Source: an uncultured Erysipelotrichaceae bacterium
GTDB lineage: Bacteria; Bacillota_I; Bacilli_A; Erysipelotrichales; Erysipelotrichaceae
Reading direction: 5' to 3'
NCBI GenBank assembly: GCA_902796525.1
Contig: CADBPB010000042.1
Coordinates: 1 to 9,613, forward strand
DNA length: 9,613 bases
Part shown: positions 6,506-9,613 of the stretch, piece by piece
Layout: the number at the start of each line of letters is the position of its first letter
How positions within the stretch are numbered: the first letter of the stretch is position 1
Position numbers and translations under genes: made by a program
The notes under the pieces: generated by a model
What the model saw: the letters and a program-made list of their open reading frames with translations, nothing else
The model's database searches: none
What the model was told of the DNA's origin: nothing

Positions 6506-7740
6506 CAGATGATTCCTTTCGTCTTCAGGATATAGAAGATGATCAGGCCTAATACCGCCAGCAGTATGATGATCAGAATGACCAGAATGATATTCAGGAT
6601 CGTATTGGAGCCTTCTTCATCATCCTCGATCAGGTCTTCATCATCGGTCGCGGAAACGATGAACGGGATCGTTCCGGTCGGAGCTTCCTTGGTCGGACGC
6701 GGTTCGAGATCGATCTCATCGATATTCTTGATTTCTACGATATCTTCTGCTTTTTCTTCTTCCAGCGTTTTCGCCAGAACAGGATGTTCATTGATGACTG
6801 GCTCCGGCTGTCTGATTTCTTCTTGGATAGGTTTTGTCGGGGCGGTATCGATCATTTCGTCCATGATCTTGCTGATTTCCATAGAAACGGTATTCGAATA
6901 CGTTTCATCTTCTTTTACCGTCGTCTCTGGATAGACCGGACGTTCCGCATGGCGGATCTCGTCAACGATCTCATTGGTGATCTGACCGATATTCTGTTCG
7001 CCGGAGGCTTTGATGTGCTGATCCACTTCATCGATGACTTCGCTGATCAGCGAATTAGGCGCAGCAGTCTGAACGTTTTCGACAGGTTCGGTCCTGACCG
7101 GATCCGGTGTCGGCTGGTAGACAGGCTGAACAGAAGGCGTTTCGACCGGCTGCGGCTTGACTTCCGGCTGGGCAGGTTCGATCGAAGGATTATGGTAGTA
7201 ACCCATGAACGGGCTTTCCGGTTTTTCTTCCAGTTCGGCGATTTCTTTCTGAATCTGGGCCGTCTGCGGCGTTTCCTGTCTGACAGGTTCGTTGACGACC
7301 GGAGCGGTATGATAGAGATCGCTCAGGGAAACATCATCGATGATTTCGCTGATCTTGTTCTCAAAACTGCTGTCGATCATCGGCTGCGGCTTGACTTCCG
7401 GCTGCACAGCAACAGGTTCAGGCCTTACCGTCACAGGTTCCGGATTGACCGCGACCGGTTCGGGTTTTACCGTTACAGGTTCAGGTGTCTGTTCGATCGC
7501 CTGCTTGTTCTTGCTGATGAAAGAATCAACCAGATCATCGACAGACATCAGATCGGGATAATCGACCCATGTGACATCATCGCTGCTTGAAGCAGGTTTT
7601 CTTGCCTCTGAACGGGCCGTTATGTCATCCAGTCTGTTCTGATATGTTGATAAGTCTTTGGTTGATAACGATGGTTCTGAATCGTTCGCGAGATTTTCTC
7701 TTAATGTCGCATATTTTTGTGTTCTTGTTAATTTAGCCAT
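6505..7740 (-). CDS. proline/glutamate-rich protein with a C-terminal membrane helix, function unknown
   Basis: I do not recognise a family. Length is 411 residues. The N-terminus (MAKLTRTQKYATLRENL) is basic; the rest to about 378 is acidic, rich in Pro, Glu, Val and Thr, and probably disordered. Heptads of PEPV(T/A)Vx run from 86 to 113, and QPEVKPQP occurs twice (113-120, 191-198). Short amphipathic segments recur: ISEIIDDV (130-137), ISEVIDEV (232-239), ITNEIVDEI (254-262) and ISKIMDEM (289-296). An acidic patch (DDEDLIEDDEE, 366-376) precedes one hydrophobic helix at about 380-405, then a short KTKGII tail. No signal peptide is seen, so a tail-anchored protein with a cytosolic N-domain is most likely. 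The start at 7740 is chosen because GGAGG lies seven bases upstream; an ATG nine codons earlier would translate through that SD. First gene of the cmk-der operon, with its own promoter. A scaffold or adaptor role is only a guess. Confidence 0.88.
   Translation of the reverse strand: MAKLTRTQKYATLRENLANDSEPSLSTKDLSTYQNRLDDITARSEARKPASSSDDVTWVDYPDLMSVDDLVDSFISKNKQAIEQTPEPVTVKPEPVAVNPEPVTVRPEPVAVQPEVKPQPMIDSSFENKISEIIDDVSLSDLYHTAPVVNEPVRQETPQTAQIQKEIAELEEKPESPFMGYYHNPSIEPAQPEVKPQPVETPSVQPVYQPTPDPVRTEPVENVQTAAPNSLISEVIDEVDQHIKASGEQNIGQITNEIVDEIRHAERPVYPETTVKEDETYSNTVSMEISKIMDEMIDTAPTKPIQEEIRQPEPVINEHPVLAKTLEEEKAEDIVEIKNIDEIDLEPRPTKEAPTGTIPFIVSATDDEDLIEDDEEGSNTILNIILVILIIILLAVLGLIIFYILKTKGII
7147..7404 (-). 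repeat. 24-base direct repeat pair within the tail-anchored protein gene
   Basis: Identical 24-base copies lie at 7147-7170 and 7381-7404, 234 bases (78 codons) apart and in the same reading frame. Both encode QPEVKPQP. Identity at silent positions suggests recent duplication or gene conversion rather than selection on the protein alone. Confidence 0.85.
7402..7485 (-). repeat. four 21-base tandem repeats coding PEPV(T/A)Vx heptads
   Basis: Four in-frame heptads alternate PEPVTVK, PEPVAVN, PEPVTVR and PEPVAVQ. The alternation of VTV and VAV suggests that the unit duplicated may have been 42 bases. Such an array can vary in copy number between strains and probably acts as a flexible spacer. 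Confidence 0.85.
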
Positions 7741-7747
7741 AACAAAA

Positions 7748-7752
7748 CCTCC
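7748..7752 (-). promoter_or_regulatory. ribosome binding site that decides the start of the tail-anchored protein
   Basis: GGAGG lies seven bases before ATG 7740. The alternative ATG at 7767 has no SD and would place this SD inside the coding sequence. Confidence 0.88.
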
Positions 7753-7769
7753 AAATGTGATACTCAAAG

Positions 7770-7798
7770 ATTATATCATATTATCTTAATATTGTTAA
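7770..7798 (-). promoter_or_regulatory. sigma-A type promoter of the tail-anchored protein-cmk-der operon
   Basis: TTAACA (7798 to 7793, 5/6 match to the -35) and a perfect TATAAT (7775 to 7770) are separated by 17 bases. Predicted +1 is about 7763, giving a leader of about 23 nt that contains the GGAGG site. It begins about 20 bases after the ribU stop codon. Confidence 0.8.
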
Positions 7799-7816
7799 TA
7801 AAGAAAGCGTTTCCTT

Positions 7817-8413
7817 TTACTGCTGCCTCAGCAGCGGGGAAACGTGTTTGTAGATCATGAACGTGACGATATCGACGATCAGCGCTTTGATCAGATTGAA
7901 CGGCAAAACGCAGCAGAGAACGAAGCTGAACTTGTCGTGGATGACTGGAAAAATGGCGTTTCCCATGCCAACGATGGTCTCCAAAGGCAGATGGAACCAG
8001 CTTACGTAGAACGGAATGATGAACAGATAGTTGGCAGCCGTTCCGACGATGGCCATGCACAGCGATCCGATCAGCATCGCCAGAATGGCGCCTTTCTTTG
8101 TCCGGTTTTTCTGATAGATGAGGGCCGCACTGACGCAGTAGACCGTCGAGATCACGAAAGCCGCAAGTTCACCGACAAATGCCGTAGAGGTCGGTTTCAG
8201 CAGCATTTTAACGAGGATCTTGATGACCTGGATCAGGAATGCCGGGACCGGTCCCAAAGCGAACGCTCCGATCAGGCAGGGAAGATCCGACAGATCCAGC
8301 TTATAGAAGGTCGGGGCAATGGCGATCGGAAAATCAAACAGCATCAGGATCGCTCCCAGGACGCCCAGAATCGCAATCGTTGCGATAGTTCTTACACTTA
8401 AACTCTTTCTCAA
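7817..8413 (-). CDS. ribU: riboflavin ECF transporter substrate-binding S component
   Basis: Membrane protein that captures riboflavin (or FMN) and delivers it through the shared ECF energising module, which is not encoded in this window. Its 198 residues contain about six hydrophobic segments (roughly 8-27, 45-68, 77-99, 108-131, 145-170 and 173-188). Family signatures are FYKLDLSDLP (37-46), IGAFALGP (48-55), TSTAFVGELA (75-84), AANYL around N128, and PFNLIKALIVD with K176 (171-181); N128 and K176 fit the conserved ligand-contact positions. The start codon is TTG at 8413, with GAGAGG ten bases upstream in the riboswitch 3' end. No better in-frame start keeps the first helix. The upstream FMN riboswitch strongly supports the assignment. 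Confidence 0.95.
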   Translation of the reverse strand: MRKSLSVRTIATIAILGVLGAILMLFDFPIAIAPTFYKLDLSDLPCLIGAFALGPVPAFLIQVIKILVKMLLKPTSTAFVGELAAFVISTVYCVSAALIYQKNRTKKGAILAMLIGSLCMAIVGTAANYLFIIPFYVSWFHLPLETIVGMGNAIFPVIHDKFSFVLCCVLPFNLIKALIVDIVTFMIYKHVSPLLRQQ

Positions 8414-8419
8414 AATAAA

Positions 8420-8531
8420 AAAACCTCTCTTTCATCCTGACTGTACAGTCGCCACTTGAATCGCACAAGTTCTGCTTCAGCTCGCGGGGTATACCGCCGA
8501 TCAGGGAATTTCACCCTGCCCTGATGTTTCT
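8420..8531 (-). ncRNA. FMN riboswitch (RFN element) controlling ribU
   Basis: Reading the minus strand, the conserved core blocks appear in order: GGGCAGGGTGAAATTCCC, then CGGCGGTATACCCCGCGAGC, then a small hairpin ACTTG/CAAGT, then GCGACTGTACAGTCAGGATGA. This is the FMN aptamer. FMN binding normally represses the downstream gene. The ribU SD (GAGAGG, 8429-8424) lies at the 3' edge of the aptamer, so control of translation initiation is most likely. I see no separate terminator hairpin, although seven T follow the SD. The P1 stem is not the usual one; GAAAC (8530-8526) may pair with GTTTT (8424-8420). Confidence 0.95.
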
Positions 8532-8538
8532 ATGTAAA

Positions 8539-8566
8539 ATTATAACAGATAGCATCTTAGAATCAA
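8539..8566 (-). promoter_or_regulatory. promoter of ribU
   Basis: TTGATT (8566 to 8561), a 16-base spacer and TATAAT (8544 to 8539), with an extended TGT just before the -10 (TGTTATAAT). Predicted +1 is about 8532, exactly where the FMN aptamer begins, giving a leader of about 119 nt. Confidence 0.8.
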
Positions 8567-8575
8567 TCGATAAGC

Positions 8576-8581
8576 TATAAT
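8576..8581 (+). promoter_or_regulatory. -10 box of the sir2 promoter
   Basis: A perfect TATAAT ends seven bases before the A of ATG 8588, so the predicted +1 coincides with the start codon. No good -35 is visible at 16-18 bases (8552-8559 is a poor match). Back to back with the ribU promoter. Confidence 0.6.
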
Positions 8582-8587
8582 AGAGAT

Positions 8588-9295
8588 ATGATCAACAAAC
8601 TTCAGAATGCCATTCAAGAGGCCAACAAGATCGTTTTCTTTACCGGAGCAGGCATGTCTACCGCTTCGGGGATCCCGGACTTCCGTTCCGCGACCGGTCT
8701 GTATAAGAATATCTACCGTGCCGAAGAGATGCTTTCGCATCATTTCTTCGTACAGGATCCGGAAGAATTCTATGAGTTCTACAAGACGAAGATGCTGTAT
8801 CCCGATGCAAAGCCGAATTATGTCCACGAATTCATCGCCAGACTTCAGGACACGAAAGACGTCACGGTCGTCACTCAGAATATCGACGGACTGCACCAGA
8901 TGGCCGGAAGCAGGAAGGTCTGCGAACTGCATGGTTCCGTGCTGAGAAACAACTGTACGAAATGCGGAAAGTTCTTCGACCTGGACTACATCGTCCGTTC
9001 CGAAGGCGTACCTTACTGCGACGAATGCCACGGCATCATCAAACCAGATGTGGTCCTTTATGAAGAATCGCTGGATGACAAGGTCATCACCGAAGCGATC
9101 CGGGCGATTTCAAAAGCGGAACTGCTGGTCGTATGCGGAACCTCCCTGGTCGTCTATCCGGCAGCCGGATTCATCAATTACTTCAATGGCGATACCCTGG
9201 CGATCGTCAACCGGGATGCGACATCCTACGACCGCAACTGCGATATCGTCATACATGACGATCTGGTCGAAACCTTCAAGCAAATCAAAATATAG
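8588..9295 (+). CDS. NAD-dependent protein deacylase, sirtuin (Sir2/CobB family)
   Basis: Removes acyl groups from protein lysines while consuming NAD+, giving nicotinamide and O-acyl-ADP-ribose; cytosolic. Its 235 residues fit a single-domain bacterial sirtuin. Visible motifs are the NAD-binding GAGMSTASGIPDFRS (20-34), QNID (97-100), catalytic H115 in LHGS, a zinc ribbon of four cysteines (C123, C126, C144, C147), GTSLVVYPAAG (184-194) and NRD (208-210). All catalytic residues are intact. The start is fixed: TAG at 8558 closes the frame upstream, no ATG, GTG or TTG lies between, and the next Met (23) sits inside the NAD motif. There is no usable SD; AGAG is only two bases from the ATG. Divergent from ribU and convergent with a flavoprotein gene; it appears monocistronic. 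Confidence 0.97.
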   Translation: MINKLQNAIQEANKIVFFTGAGMSTASGIPDFRSATGLYKNIYRAEEMLSHHFFVQDPEEFYEFYKTKMLYPDAKPNYVHEFIARLQDTKDVTVVTQNIDGLHQMAGSRKVCELHGSVLRNNCTKCGKFFDLDYIVRSEGVPYCDECHGIIKPDVVLYEESLDDKVITEAIRAISKAELLVVCGTSLVVYPAAGFINYFNGDTLAIVNRDATSYDRNCDIVIHDDLVETFKQIKI

Positions 9296-9319
9296 GATCT
9301 CATGCGAGATCCTTTTTTT
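9295..9319 (+). terminator. intrinsic terminator of sir2
   Basis: A 7-bp perfect stem GGATCTC (9295-9301) / GAGATCC (9306-9312) with loop ATGC is followed by seven T (9313-9319). The sir2 stop TAG ends on the first stem base, and the convergent gene's TAA is read from the last two T plus A9320. On the minus strand the stem is followed by TATATTTTG, so weak termination in that direction is possible. Confidence 0.88.
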
Positions 9320-9613
9320 ATCTGATGAAATTCGTAACGTTTCCTTTTTCTATGACAGGCTCATCGAGTTTGTCTTTGACCATCTCGCGCATCCTGAGAT
9401 AGTAAGCCATATTGCGGCCGAGATTGCGCAACGTCTGCATTCCCTCTTCATCTTTCATGACATCCTCCGGCGTGAAGCCATGCGTATCATTCCAGTAGGT
9501 CGAAGTGATGATCGTCATTCCGCTGATCGAAAAGAACTTGCTGATGGTGTCATTGCTGGTGAGATTGCCTGCACGGCGGGAATTTGCGATACTGGCGGCC
9601 GCCTTGAGATTTA
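9318..9613 (-). CDS. NADPH-dependent FMN reductase / flavodoxin-like protein, C-terminal part
   Basis: Only the last roughly 97 codons are in the window; the frame is open to the right edge, so the N-terminal FMN-binding half is missing. An internal ATG at 9518 is not the start: the same frame continues upstream with family-like sequence (SRRAGNLTSNDTISKFFSI). The visible part fits flavodoxin-fold FMN reductases/iron-sulfur flavoproteins: an xRRxGN stretch, then SISGMTIITSTYWNDTHGF, then KDEEGMQTLRNLGRNMAYYL and a short helical tail ending NVTNFIR. Such proteins bind FMN and transfer electrons from NAD(P)H. The substrate cannot be told from this fragment. Convergent with sir2, with the terminator T-tract overlapping its stop. 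Confidence 0.82.
   Translation of the reverse strand, partial: NLKAAASIANSRRAGNLTSNDTISKFFSISGMTIITSTYWNDTHGFTPEDVMKDEEGMQTLRNLGRNMAYYLRMREMVKDKLDEPVIEKGNVTNFIR

Noticed and set aside
7402..7485. Regularly spaced repeats as a possible CRISPR array
   Set aside because: The units are contiguous 21-base coding repeats without spacers, in frame with a protein.
6784..7590. Open frame of 268 codons on the plus strand, rich in Arg, Asp and Phe
   Set aside because: It is the mirror of the low-complexity Pro/Glu-rich gene on the minus strand, which has a promoter, an SD and a membrane helix. The plus frame has none of these.
7741..7767. Nine-codon N-terminal extension (ATG at 7767) of the tail-anchored protein
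   Set aside because: It reads through the GGAGG site as coding sequence, starts at about the predicted transcription start and has no SD of its own.
7820..7834. Perfect hairpin CTGCTG-CCT-CAGCAG at the end of ribU as a terminator
   Set aside because: No T-tract follows on the minus strand (the next bases are TAAAAGG), and the hairpin lies within the coding sequence. A weak AU-rich hairpin just downstream is also unconvincing, so read-through into the next operon is possible.
1..9613. High density of GATC and ATCGAT words across the window as a possible methylation or replication signal
   Set aside because: Preferred codons ATC (Ile), GAT (Asp) and GAA/GCG neighbours generate these words inside genes on both strands; there is no clustering in intergenic regions.
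7817..9613. A dedicated flavin/NAD gene cluster (ribU, sir2, FMN reductase)
   Set aside because: The three genes lie in three separate transcription units with own promoters or terminators, and sir2 has no known link to flavin uptake. Proximity alone is not enough.

Overview
The window looks like chromosomal core sequence from a low-to-mid-GC Firmicute. The gene set, the long lysine/glutamate-rich cytosolic tail on the class A PBP and the style of the cmk-der operon suggest an Erysipelotrichia-type gut bacterium. That placement is inference from protein character, not from a marker gene. No phage, transposon, CRISPR array, rRNA or tRNA is visible, and no stretch longer than about 180 bases lacks a gene.

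Layout: (1) Bases 1-1381, minus strand: 5' three quarters of a three-domain Xaa-Pro aminopeptidase (M24B), cut by the window edge. (2) A roughly 48-base divergent promoter region. (3) 1430-4477, plus: a class A penicillin-binding protein with an unusually long cytosolic N-terminus and an unassigned C-terminal extension. (4) A bidirectional hairpin terminator shared with the convergent operon. (5) 4526-7740, minus: an operon of a proline-rich protein with a single C-terminal membrane helix, cmk (cytidylate kinase) and der (two-domain ribosome-assembly GTPase). The genes overlap or nearly touch, and each has its own Shine-Dalgarno. (6) 7817-8413, minus: ribU, the riboflavin-binding S component of an ECF transporter, preceded by an FMN riboswitch. 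(7) 8588-9295, plus, divergent from ribU: a Sir2 protein deacylase. (8) A hairpin terminator and the convergent 3' end of an NADPH-dependent FMN reductase-like flavoprotein, cut by the right edge.

The genes cover peptide catabolism, cell-wall synthesis, nucleotide supply with ribosome maturation, and flavin uptake with flavin/NAD-linked enzymes. Most are ordinary housekeeping genes. The points worth a second look are: the repeated short helical motifs in the tail-anchored protein upstream of cmk; three genes (pepP, the PBP, sir2) whose best -10 box lies so close to an SD-less start codon that leaderless mRNAs are likely; two convergent junctions in which a terminator U-tract also encodes the opposing stop codon; an FMN riboswitch whose P1 stem seems non-canonical and overlaps the SD of a TTG-started ribU; and the novel-looking C-terminal region of the PBP. 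I see no clear evidence of a wholly new multi-gene system here.
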